Shown: one piece after another, positions 36,140-43,810 of the stretch
Position numbering within the stretch: the first letter of the stretch is position 1
Layout of the letters: each line of letters begins with the position of its first letter
Source: Acidimicrobiia bacterium
Lineage (GTDB): Bacteria > Actinomycetota > Acidimicrobiia > IMCC26256 > JAGNEX01
DNA: 64,000 nucleotides
NCBI GenBank assembly: GCA_020637365.1
Contig: JACJWE010000001.1
Span: forward strand, 496,001 to 560,000
Direction of reading: 5' to 3'
Position numbers and translations under genes: made by a program
The notes under the pieces: model-generated
The model's database searches: none
Seen by the model: only the letters and a program-made list of their open reading frames with translations
What the model was told of the DNA's origin: nothing

Positions 36140-36313
36140 CCCACGTGAAAGCCCAAGGAGTGGCGTCGAGGGACTCCAGATCCGAGGGTCAGGGATTGGG
36201 TCTTGGCAATACGTCTGGGGCGACCAGCACAGGTATCGCGGTGCGTGGCGAGGTGCCGAGTCGGCAGTCTTTCGAGACGGGGGCGCCATGTTGATATCAT
36301 GACCCGGTTCCAA

Positions 36314-36386
36314 TCCGGGGTAGCTCAGTTGGCAGAGCAGTCGGCTGTTAACCGATCGGTCGCGAGTTCGAGTCTCGCCCCCGGAG
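36314..36386 (+). tRNA. tRNA-Asn (anticodon GTT)
   Basis: A 73-nt cloverleaf: acceptor TCCGGGG/CCCCGGA, D-arm GCTCAGTTGGCAGAGC, anticodon loop CTGTTAA with GTT, T-arm CGAGTTCGAGTCTCG, discriminator G. A terminator follows at 36400-36436. Confidence 0.95.
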
Positions 36387-36399
36387 CAGAATGCAGCGG

Positions 36400-36436
36400 G
36401 CCCGAACGCCTCCGTGGCGTCGGGCTTGTTGTTTTT
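36400..36436 (+). terminator. terminator after tRNA-Asn
   Basis: GCCCG(A)ACGCC pairs with GGCGTCGGGC around a TCCGT loop, with one bulged A, then TTGTTGTTTTT. Confidence 0.7.
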
Positions 36437-36444
36437 CCGGTGTC

Positions 36445-36518
36445 GGGCCGGTAGCTCAGTCGGTTAGAGCAGCGGACTCATAATCCGTCGGTCGTGGGTT
36501 CGAGCCCCACCCGGCCCA
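36445..36518 (+). tRNA. tRNA with CAT anticodon (elongator Met or Ile2)
   Basis: A 74-nt cloverleaf: acceptor GGGCCGG/CCGGCCC, D-arm GCTCAGTCGGTTAGAGC, anticodon loop CTCATAA, T-arm GTGGGTTCGAGCCCCAC, discriminator A. It is not an initiator because the acceptor begins with a paired G-C. A CAT anticodon is shared by elongator Met and by Ile2, whose C34 is changed to lysidine; the sequence does not settle which. Confidence 0.93.
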
Positions 36519-36550
36519 CTGCAACAACACAGGTGGGGGTTCGGGTACCT

Positions 36551-37744
36551 CTACGCGGCCGTGATGGCGAGGGGCAGGTGGGCGAAGCCCCGAACGTTGA
36601 CCGAGTGCACGCGGCTCGGTTCGCCAGCGAGTTCGAAGCGGGCAACCCGTTCGCGAACCATCGCCAACGCGATCTTGGCCTCCAGGCGGGCAAGAGATGC
36701 CCCCAAACAGAAGTGCCGGCCGACCCCGAAGCTCAGCGACTTGGAAGTGTCCCGCCCAGGTAGGTAGTCATCAGGCCTGCTAAAGACCCGTTCATCGCGA
36801 TTGGCGGCGCCGATGAGCAACAACACCCGGGCCCCCTCGGGGATGACTCGTCCATGCAGTTCAATGTCTTCGGTCGCCAAGCGAGCCAGCAGCTGTGTTG
36901 AGTTGTCGAACCGCAGTGTTTCTTCAATCCATGGCTCTACCAGCGATGCGTCAGACCACACGCGAGCTCGTTGTTCGGGGTGTTGCCCCAACCAATACAT
37001 GGCGTTGCCGAGGAGTTTTGTGGTGGTCTCATTACCCGCGACGACGAAGAGGAAGAGCGCCGCCCGGACGTGCTCATCGGTGAGGCGCTCACCGTCGATT
37101 TCGGCCTGGCACAGCGCCGAGGTCAAGTCGTCGGTCGGGTTGGCGCGACGTTCGGCGATCATGTTGGCGTAGTAGTCAGAGAGCGTGAACGCGGCCTCGA
37201 TCCCGGAAGCGGGGACGTCGTGAACCCCCTCCTCTCGGTGCACCAACAGATCGGCGAGTCGCCGAAGTTCGGCACGATCGGACCGCGGCACCCCCAACAT
37301 CTCTGAGATCACATCCATCGGAACCCGACCGGCGAACTCGGTGATGAAATCGACGGGCGCCCCATCGGCCGCGGCTTGGAGCATCGTGTCGATGTGCTCG
37401 GCGCAGAGCGCTTCGATCGATGGGGCGAGATCGACGACTCGGCGAGGCGTAAAACCTCGGGAAACGAGCGCACGCATCTGGGTGTGTTCGGGCGGATCCA
37501 TCGCCAAGAAAAACATTGTCTTATGAGCGTGGGGCCCGGTGGCGAGGGGATCGAGTGTGACACCGTGACTGCTCGAAAATCGTTGAGTGTCGCGAAACGC
37601 ATCCCGCACGTCGTCGTACCGAGACAACGCCCAAAACCCGGCGGCTTCGTTGTGGTAGGCGGGAGCTTCATCGCGAAGCCGTCGATAGGTGGGGAACGGG
37701 TCGTGATGGATTTCGTAGTCATAGGGTGTATAGGTGACGCTCAC
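36551..37744 (-). CDS. cytochrome P450
   Basis: A 397-residue soluble bacterial P450. Helix I carries VVAGNETTT, helix K has EETLR (ExxR), and the heme loop is FGVGRHFCLGASLA with the axial Cys. FFLAMDPPEHTQMRALVSRGFTP is the usual helix C region. Substrate unknown; a redox partner is not encoded nearby. GTG 37744 is preceded by AGAGAGG at 7 bases, so I prefer it to the upstream ATG 37774. The gene is divergent from arfB. Confidence 0.92.
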   Translation of the reverse strand: MSVTYTPYDYEIHHDPFPTYRRLRDEAPAYHNEAAGFWALSRYDDVRDAFRDTQRFSSSHGVTLDPLATGPHAHKTMFFLAMDPPEHTQMRALVSRGFTPRRVVDLAPSIEALCAEHIDTMLQAAADGAPVDFITEFAGRVPMDVISEMLGVPRSDRAELRRLADLLVHREEGVHDVPASGIEAAFTLSDYYANMIAERRANPTDDLTSALCQAEIDGERLTDEHVRAALFLFVVAGNETTTKLLGNAMYWLGQHPEQRARVWSDASLVEPWIEETLRFDNSTQLLARLATEDIELHGRVIPEGARVLLLIGAANRDERVFSRPDDYLPGRDTSKSLSFGVGRHFCLGASLARLEAKIALAMVRERVARFELAGEPSRVHSVNVRGFAHLPLAITAA

Positions 37745-37945
37745 CGTGGTATTCCTCTCTGGCTGGCCACACATCCAGCCTTTGGTGCACGGTCGCGCCC
37801 CGTGCGCCGTTTGGTGCGGGCAGCGAAACCGAGTGCCGACCGCCCGGGTCGTACCGCGTCCGCGAACCCGAGGCGCGCCGTGTCGCCGACGACCGAGGCA
37901 ACCGCGTTGGTTCGGGTCACCAAGGTCTAGTCGACAGGAGAGGCC

Positions 37946-38359
37946 ATGTCAGACGATCGAGACGTTGCGGTCCGCCCAGGTTTCGTGATCCCGCACTCCG
38001 AGCTCAGCTACATCTTTGATACGTCGGGCGGTCCCGGCGGCCAGCACGCCAACAGGACTCAAAGCGTCGTCACGCTCCGATGGGACCCAGCGGCCAGTAG
38101 GGCGGGTTCTGCTGGCCAGCGCGAACGAATCGTGAACAAGCTCGGGCTTGTCGAGCTGATCGAAGGTAGCTCGCGTTCTCAGTTCCGCAATCGTCAGCTG
38201 GTCAAAGCTCGACTTGCCGATGTCGTGTCAGAAGCGCTGGTCATCCCCGAGGTCAGGCGCCCCACGCGCCCTACGCGAGCAAGTTCTCGCCGCCGACTCG
38301 AGGATAAGAAGCGCCGTGGTCGCCTCAAGCGCGATCGGGGATTTCGAGGTGAGGAGTAG
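37946..38359 (+). CDS. arfB: ArfB-like ribosome-rescue peptidyl-tRNA hydrolase
   Basis: A 137-residue protein with the GGQ motif of class I release factors (SGGPGGQHANRTQSVV) but no codon-recognition domain, and a C-terminal basic tail (RRRLEDKKRRGRLKRDRGF) that in ArfB enters the empty mRNA channel. It frees stalled ribosomes on non-stop mRNA. AGGAGAGG precedes ATG 37946. Confidence 0.88.
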   Translation: MSDDRDVAVRPGFVIPHSELSYIFDTSGGPGGQHANRTQSVVTLRWDPAASRAGSAGQRERIVNKLGLVELIEGSSRSQFRNRQLVKARLADVVSEALVIPEVRRPTRPTRASSRRRLEDKKRRGRLKRDRGFRGEE

Positions 38360-38418
38360 GCGGGATTTCCGGGGAAGGTGCGGTGTGTCGAGTGCGTCTC
38401 GCTGGCCGGACGAGGCGC

Positions 38419-38829
38419 CTATGTGATCGACGCGTGTCTCGATGCGGCAGGAGCTACCTGACCGTAGCGTCGCGCCATTTCGGTCGAAGGGCCAGCCCCC
38501 GATGCCCGTTCGCTCACGGCTCCGGCCGGGTCGATCTGCATCAGTGTCGGAGCGGTTCGCACATTGAATTGCGCGCCGAGCTCCGGCTCTACGGTGAGGT
38601 CGACGATGTGGACGGCGTCAAACCCTGCCGCGGTGAGGTGGTTCGCGATCGCTCCGCAGTTGACACAGGTAGGGGTCGAGAAAATGACCCAGGATCCATC
38701 GGCGGAACGGTACCGGGATGGGACTCGTTCGGCGGCGTCGTGCGTCGCTGCGAGGCGCCGTCGATAGAGCACGTTGAGCCCGAGGATCAGTGCGGTCAAG
38801 CCGCCCAAAATAACCAGTCTGGTAAGCAT
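38419..38829 (-). CDS. membrane-anchored thioredoxin-like protein
   Basis: A 136-residue protein. The N-terminal helix (LVILGGLTALILGLNVLY) anchors a thioredoxin fold with the active site STPTCVNCGAI (CxxC) and the cis-Pro segment VRTAPTLMQI. It likely handles disulfides outside or at the membrane. It begins 4 bases after the DUF4395 gene, so the two are one operon; this pairing is common in actinobacteria. AGGAG lies 11 bases upstream. Confidence 0.8.
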   Translation of the reverse strand: MLTRLVILGGLTALILGLNVLYRRRLAATHDAAERVPSRYRSADGSWVIFSTPTCVNCGAIANHLTAAGFDAVHIVDLTVEPELGAQFNVRTAPTLMQIDPAGAVSERASGAGPSTEMARRYGQVAPAASRHASIT

Positions 38830-38833
38830 TGCC

Positions 38834-39289
38834 TTACTGGCTCCTGTGAAGTCGGTTGCCGGGTAGCAGGAGGTACAACTCACATCCCAGGCAGATGCCG
38901 GTCGTCGCCGCAAGCGTGGCAAGAGTAGCGACGATGAGCGTCAAGACCCACCCGGCGGTCGAAGCACCCAACGAGAACGCGAGTGTCGCGCCTCCGAGGA
39001 AGAGTGCCCCGATGCGAGCAGAGAATCGGGGCGGACGCGGATCTTCTCGATAAGCGGGCTGACCGAGACGTGGCGCGACGTAGTTGCGATAGAGCCAAAA
39101 CGTAGGGTTCCAGGTCGGCTGACCCCATGCGCCCAGCGCCAAGCAGGCGCCCATTACGGGTGCGACCAACCACAGGTCGGCAGCAAACCCAACGAATAAC
39201 ACGAGTGCCAGCACGCTTTGGTTGAAACGCGGCCCCCTGGGATCGATCGCTGCAGGGGTCCCACTGGAAGGTTGGCCTGATCTCGACAT
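38834..39289 (-). CDS. DUF4395 membrane protein
   Basis: A 151-residue protein with four hydrophobic helices and the segments GPRFNQSVLALV and GICLGCELYLLL, the latter a conserved Cys pair of the DUF4395 family. It lies directly upstream of the membrane thioredoxin-like gene, so a redox partnership is likely (inference). GGAG stands 8 bases before ATG 39289. An open frame extends upstream but shows no conserved features. Confidence 0.8.
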   Translation of the reverse strand: MSRSGQPSSGTPAAIDPRGPRFNQSVLALVLFVGFAADLWLVAPVMGACLALGAWGQPTWNPTFWLYRNYVAPRLGQPAYREDPRPPRFSARIGALFLGGATLAFSLGASTAGWVLTLIVATLATLAATTGICLGCELYLLLPGNRLHRSQ

Positions 39290-39660
39290 CTCGTCAACTC
39301 CGATATGTGGCGACGTCAGAGAGAGAAAGCGTGGCTCACGCCTCGCTATTCCCTCGAAACCCCGTGAGCGCATAGCTGTGTACTGCGGAGAACGGCGGCT
39401 GCCCGTCGGTTGCGTGCACTCGGAGGTATTGCGTGCGACCGCCGCTAAGGGAGGTTTCTCCGCGACGTAGAGGCGCAATATTGGCGACTGTAACCCCAGG
39501 CCGATGTGATGATGACACGCAGAGTGAGATTTGGAGTGTGGGTGTGGTCGGTAGAAGGGATGCTTGCGCTCGACGAACGATCGAGCTGGCGCCGCGCTAC
39601 GGGCTCCAGAATCGTGTCGCGAGCCGAAACCGCTCGCGATCGAGATCTTGAAGTTGACAC
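39290..39660. other. 371-base gap between DUF4395 gene and small-protein gene
   Basis: Nothing convincing. Open frames on both strands lack ribosome-binding sites and protein-like composition. It must contain the DUF4395 promoter, which I could not locate. Confidence 0.5.
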
Positions 39661-39821
39661 CTATTCACCGATGCGAACAGCGTTAATTGAATCTGGGATG
39701 TTGAACACCTCTTCAGCCAGGTCGACGGCCCCGAATGCGCTTCGCGAAAGCCGTCGTACCTCGCGAAGATTGACGGCGAGTTGTTCCACGGGGATCTCTG
39801 TGAAAGAGCTGGCCAGGTCAT
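39661..39821 (-). CDS. small helical protein of about 53 residues, probable frameshift
   Basis: On the minus strand a protein-like segment (TEIPVEQLAVNLREVRRLSR, then GAVDLAEEVFNIPDSINAVRIGE) ends at TAG 39661-39663. Its frame has no good start, but ATG 39821, with GAGG upstream, is one base out of register; one more C in the following ACC would join them into 53 residues. Other genes here show the same lost-base pattern. Two hairpins (39847-39926) lie just upstream. No family recognised. Alternatively the frame may continue upstream without a shift. Confidence 0.45.
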
Positions 39822-39846
39822 GATCTAGGCCTCGGGAGCCCCAGCC

Positions 39847-39870
39847 CCGAGCTCCTCGCCGAGGAGTCGG
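39847..39870. repeat. 11-bp inverted repeat between divergent genes
   Basis: CCGA-(G)-CTCCTCG pairs with CGAGGAG-TCGG around a single C. It is 26 bases upstream of the small-protein start on the minus strand. Confidence 0.45.
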
Positions 39871-39888
39871 AGCGGCTTGCCGCACCGA

Positions 39889-39926
39889 CAACGACCCCGT
39901 CCATCCCACCTGGCCGGGGTCGTTGC
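39889..39926. repeat. 11-bp perfect inverted repeat with 16-base loop
   Basis: CAACGACCCCG pairs with CGGGGTCGTTG. It lies between the divergent small-protein gene and the response regulator. No U-tract follows, so an operator or leader structure is as likely as a terminator. Confidence 0.5.
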
Positions 39927-40020
39927 GCGAAAGAAATTCAACGCGCTCCGTGGCGAGCGATGTGTTATCGCGAATATGCTCCCCTCTGTGGCGGGGTGTT
40001 CTTGAAGGAGCCTTACAACG

Positions 40021-40077
40021 ATGAATGCAACCGGACAGCACGGCTCGTCCACCTTCCACGGCACTCACACGGGGTAG
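40021..40077 (+). CDS. 18-codon ORF in frame with, and just upstream of, the response regulator
   Basis: ATG 40021 has an excellent site, AAGGAG, 10 bases upstream. The frame encodes MNATGQHGSSTFHGTHTG, then TAG, and continues in the same frame into the regulator whose TTG start is 3 bases later. Either it is a leader peptide coupled to the regulator, or the TAG is an error or point mutation and ATG 40021 is the regulator's true start. Confidence 0.4.
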   Translation: MNATGQHGSSTFHGTHTG

Positions 40078-40080
40078 TCG

Positions 40081-40806
40081 TTGCCTCGTCCGCGCCTGGA
40101 TGACCTGTCAGGGGTACGAATCCTTGTGGTAGATGATGAGCCACTCATGCGGGAGGAACTTGCCCAATGTCTCGCCGCTGAGAGTGCGATTGCGCTGAGC
40201 GCTCCAGACGGTCCAACCGCGCTGGAGACGATCGCGAATGAACGCGTTGATCTCGTGGTGCTCGATCTTGGGCTACCGGGCCTTGGCGGTCTTCAAGTGC
40301 TCCATCGGGTGCGAGCCACCAGCGAGATCCCGGTCATCATCGTCAGCGGACGCTCCGACGAAGTGGACCGCATCGTCGGGCTCGATCTGGGCGCCGACGA
40401 CTACCTCGGTAAACCGGTCTCTTCTGGTGAGCTCATCGCTCGAATCCGTTCGGTCCTTCGCCGAAGCGGCAGCTTTGACGCACCCCGAATGCTCGAATTC
40501 GAAGGGTTGACCATCGACCTCGGCTCGCGGGAAGTGCGCGTCGCCGGACGGCCCGTGCACTTGACCGCGCGTGAGTTTGACCTACTCGCCTTCTTGGCTC
40601 GGTCGCCGCGCCGGGTGTTCTCACGCGAAGACCTCCTCGAACAGGTGTGGGGATCCTCCGCGAGCTGGCAGGACGTCAGCACGGTGAGCGAACACGTTCA
40701 CCGCCTTCGTCGCAAGATCGAATCGGACCCGGGTTCACCCACCTGGATCATCACGCTGCGCGGTGTGGGCTACCGCTTCGAACCCCATGAACGGTCCGTT
40801 GGATAG
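40081..40806 (+). CDS. OmpR-family response regulator
   Basis: A 241-residue regulator. The receiver domain has the acidic pair in VVDDEP, the phosphoacceptor in VVLDLGLPG and the conserved Lys in DYLGKPVS. The C-terminal winged helix reads HLTAREFDLLAFLARSPRRVFSREDLLEQVW and WIITLRGVGYRFE. TTG 40081 is used because a TAG lies directly upstream in frame; ATG 40021 may be original. The kinase gene follows after 188 bases, so the two form a two-component system of unknown signal. Confidence 0.9.
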   Translation: MPRPRLDDLSGVRILVVDDEPLMREELAQCLAAESAIALSAPDGPTALETIANERVDLVVLDLGLPGLGGLQVLHRVRATSEIPVIIVSGRSDEVDRIVGLDLGADDYLGKPVSSGELIARIRSVLRRSGSFDAPRMLEFEGLTIDLGSREVRVAGRPVHLTAREFDLLAFLARSPRRVFSREDLLEQVWGSSASWQDVSTVSEHVHRLRRKIESDPGSPTWIITLRGVGYRFEPHERSVG

Positions 40807-40994
40807 GGATCTCGGCGTGCTCTGAACGCCCTGTGCGGACAGCGCCACGAGCGGAGAAAACACAACGAAACATTCGACGACGGCGCTCCCTATCTGCTGA
40901 CACACGGGTCGAACGCACGGCAAGGGGACCCAGCTCACCCCTCGCTTCACATACTTACTGTTGGGCGCAATGCCCAAGGACACGAGGACATCCG

Positions 40995-42596
40995 ATGTAC
41001 AGCACTCAGCCGGTACAGACGTCGCCAGCTCTTGGGCCGCTGAAGTGGGCGCCCGAGCAGAGACCGCGTGCTGGCACCGTTGCCGCGGCGTTGCTCGACA
41101 TCGATGGTCACGTGCTGTGGACCTGCGGGTCGAGTCTCATGTTCCAGGACGGTGGGCAGGCGTCGAACAGTCTTCGTTCCCGGCGAGACTTGCACCGCCT
41201 CCTCGAAGGCGTCCCCGACGATGCGACGACGATGCACTGTCGCTACGTTCTGGACACCCTGGACGACGGTCGAGTGTGGGTCGACCAATACGAGACGCCG
41301 ATACAGGACGCCGAGGGTACGCTCCTGGGCTTTTATTCGACGATGACCGATGTGACGGCCGAAGTTGCTGCCGACAGGCGCTACTCGGTGACGGGGGATC
41401 GACACCGGATGGTGCTGCGTCTCGTCGACGAGGCGGTACTCGAACTCGATCATCGCTTCCGGATACGGGGCTGCAACGACGCCGCGGTCCGCCTCTTGGA
41501 ATGCGAACGTGATGAATTGTGCACCTTGACCCTCGCTCATCTGTTGCCACTGCGTTCACTCGAAGAGGCCGGGCTTGACCTCAACGAACCCGATGCGGGT
41601 CAGCGGGTACGTACGGTGACAGCGACGGGCAGCGGCGCTCGGATTCCTGTCGAGGTGGCGCTCGCTCGCTCCGGCGGAACGCTCGGTGAATGCGTGGTTG
41701 TCATCCGGCCATGCGCGCAGGCGCTGCGAACGGGACAAGACATCGTCAGGGACATGAAGATGGAGTCCATGACCGCAGTTGCTGCCGGGTTGGGACATGA
41801 CCTGCGAAATCTCATGGACGTCTTGGAACGTCAACTCGCCCGCATCAAGGCGCAGTCAAGCGATCACGACCTCGAGTACTGGCAAGGCGTCGAAGCTACC
41901 GAACAGCGCGCGTACGAACTGGCCCAGCGACTGTCTGCTGTCGGAGGCCGCGAACCGATCCGCTTGGCGATCTTTGACGTCGCTGCCCTCCTCAAGGACG
42001 TCCAGCCCCTGCTTGAGGAGATCGCTGGTCCCGAGGTCAGCATCCGATTTTGGGCCGAACCCGACGCCTTTTCGATCCTTGGCGATCGCAGTCAGTTCGA
42101 CCGAGTGGTGATGAACCTCGTCCACAATGCCGCAGACGCCATGGACGGTGGAGGAGCGGTCGACATCTCAGTCGAGGGTGTGTTCATTCCCAAATCGTAC
42201 GGCCATGTCATGCGCGGACCGGCGGTGGTCGTGCGGGTATCCGATACCGGCTGCGGTATGAGCCCTGAAATGTTGTCCAACATCTTCGACGCTGGTTTCA
42301 CGAGCAAACGCGGGTCGGGTCACGGTGTCGGCCTCGCTCATGCACGGTCGACCATCCGGGAACTAGGCGGCGAGATCTTGGTTCGCAGCGAGGTCGGCGT
42401 CGGTACGCAGTTTGCGCTCGTTATTCCACGGGTAGCTGGTGACGATGGCTATGACGGAAGTTGGCCGCTTCACAAGGACGAGTCGGGCGAGTCGGTGGCG
42501 GCCGATGAGTTCGGTCCCGAGCCTGCCGTTGCTGCGGATGAGGTGACGCGGATCGCGGCAACCGCAGAGATGGCCGTTGACACCATCGACCTGTGA
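40995..42596 (+). CDS. sensor histidine kinase, soluble, with in-frame stop before a coding-like tail
   Basis: A 533-residue kinase without membrane helices. It has two PAS-like regions (about residues 25-125 and 145-235), then an H box (MTAVAAGLGHDLRNLMDVLERQL), an N box (RVVMNLVHNAADAMDGGG), a G1/F region (DTGCGMSPEMLSNIFDAGFTSK) and G2 (GHGVGLAHARSTIRELGG). GAGGA 6 bases before ATG 40995 supports the start. After TGA 42594-42596 the same frame continues for 63 more codons of acidic, protein-like sequence (DDDQIDDVAVVRQLGDAEHA, ALDLEALFQGATGPAR) to TAG 42786-42788, so the true C-terminus may be longer. It pairs with the upstream regulator. Confidence 0.87.
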   Translation: MYSTQPVQTSPALGPLKWAPEQRPRAGTVAAALLDIDGHVLWTCGSSLMFQDGGQASNSLRSRRDLHRLLEGVPDDATTMHCRYVLDTLDDGRVWVDQYETPIQDAEGTLLGFYSTMTDVTAEVAADRRYSVTGDRHRMVLRLVDEAVLELDHRFRIRGCNDAAVRLLECERDELCTLTLAHLLPLRSLEEAGLDLNEPDAGQRVRTVTATGSGARIPVEVALARSGGTLGECVVVIRPCAQALRTGQDIVRDMKMESMTAVAAGLGHDLRNLMDVLERQLARIKAQSSDHDLEYWQGVEATEQRAYELAQRLSAVGGREPIRLAIFDVAALLKDVQPLLEEIAGPEVSIRFWAEPDAFSILGDRSQFDRVVMNLVHNAADAMDGGGAVDISVEGVFIPKSYGHVMRGPAVVVRVSDTGCGMSPEMLSNIFDAGFTSKRGSGHGVGLAHARSTIRELGGEILVRSEVGVGTQFALVIPRVAGDDGYDGSWPLHKDESGESVAADEFGPEPAVAADEVTRIAATAEMAVDTIDL

Positions 42597-42864
42597 GACC
42601 GGACACACGCCCCGTCCGGAGACGATGATCAGATCGACGATGTGGCTGTCGTTCGCCAGCTTGGTGATGCTGAACACGCTGATGTGGCCTCCAGCGGTGC
42701 CGATTCCGCCGATCCGACTCTCGCCGATTCCAGCTTCGCCCTCGACCTAGAAGCTCTCTTTCAAGGTGCCACAGGGCCAGCTCGGTAGCGTCGACCGAAC
42801 CGCCTGGGCTGAACATCGCAGGCCCTGTGACCAGATGTGACCTGATTTTGCCGTACAAATGGCC

Positions 42865-42902
42865 GAGGGTCTCCGAACGAATGTTCGGAGACCCTCTTTG
42901 TG
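42865..42902 (+). terminator. terminator of the two-component operon
   Basis: GAGGGTCTCCGAAC and GTTCGGAGACCCTC form a perfect 14-bp stem with loop GAAT, followed by TTTGTGTGTG. It sits 76 bases after the extended kinase frame. The remainder of the gap to 43064 shows no gene. Confidence 0.75.
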
Positions 42903-43064
42903 TGTGCGGAGGCACCGACACCGGCAGCGAGGCTGGGAGGCATGGGACCGCCGGTGTCACAGTTTGTATCGGCGGTACCGCTGCGAGCCTTGACGCCGAG
43001 TCACATTCCTTGACCAGAGTTTGAACTCGAGTCCGGATGGCAGTGGCCGTCAAACGCGGGGCAC

Positions 43065-43730
43065 CTAGCCAGCCGTGGTGGTAGTCCCTGAGGCGTCGGA
43101 AGATGTCGTCGTGGTGGTCGACGGGTCGTCGGCGTTCGCGACGGTGGTGTCAGAACCGCCTGTGACGGTGGTCTGGTTCAGGCTGGCCGCGCCTGAACCA
43201 TCGCCGATGACCGGGAAGGTCTGGGCGGTCGGGTCTTGCTGAGAGATCATATTGTTGGCTTCGGACGCGGTGATCCCAGAAAAGATCTGGCCCTCTAGCG
43301 TGGTCGCCACGACGCCGCCGTACTGCTCTTCGAGGTCGAGCCCACATTCGTCGGCGGTGTAGTCGAGGACGGCAGTGATATCGGGGAGGAAGCCCGCCTT
43401 GTACTCGAGCAGGGCTTCTGAATCGTCTGAGAGCCACAGCTTCTTCATCGCTTCGAGGCGCGCTGCCTGGTCCGCGAGTTCTGGAGGTGCGCTTTCAGTG
43501 ACGGCGTCGAAGAGTGCAAGTCCTTGTGACGTTGTCATCTTGTCGCCGCGCTGGTCCCAAATGCCGTCGATAACGGTACAGAAGTCGCCGGATTCGACAA
43601 TTGCGGTTGTCGTGTCATCACCGGCGTCGGTGGCGTCGCTCGCCGCATCGTCGCTGTCAGATCCACAGGCACTGGCGCCGAGGGCCAGAATGCCGATTGC
43701 GGCACATGCCGCAGTCTTAGAAAATCGCAC
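43065..43730 (-). CDS. secreted lipoprotein of unknown function
   Basis: A 221-residue protein. The leader ends in the lipobox LGASACGSDSDD, so it should be lipidated and exposed outside the membrane. A helical, acidic body with two Cys (DFCTVIDG, ADECGLDLE) follows, then a Thr/Ser/Asp-rich tail of about 40 residues. No family recognised. GTG 43730 is preceded by AAGGA. It follows the cupredoxin lipoprotein by about 80 bases, so both may be one operon. Confidence 0.75.
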   Translation of the reverse strand: MRFSKTAACAAIGILALGASACGSDSDDAASDATDAGDDTTTAIVESGDFCTVIDGIWDQRGDKMTTSQGLALFDAVTESAPPELADQAARLEAMKKLWLSDDSEALLEYKAGFLPDITAVLDYTADECGLDLEEQYGGVVATTLEGQIFSGITASEANNMISQQDPTAQTFPVIGDGSGAASLNQTTVTGGSDTTVANADDPSTTTTTSSDASGTTTTAG

Positions 43731-43810
43731 AGGTAACCGTCCTTTGGTGTTGGAAAATTGGTGCGGTGACGGGTGGGCCATCGCAGGATCGCGCCTGGAC
43801 CCCCTGAGCT

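Noticed and set aside
42949..43020. Short plus-strand ORF preceded by GGGAGG
   Set aside because: The GGGAGG is only one base from the ATG, too close to act, and the peptide is not hydrophobic or patterned like the three peptides.
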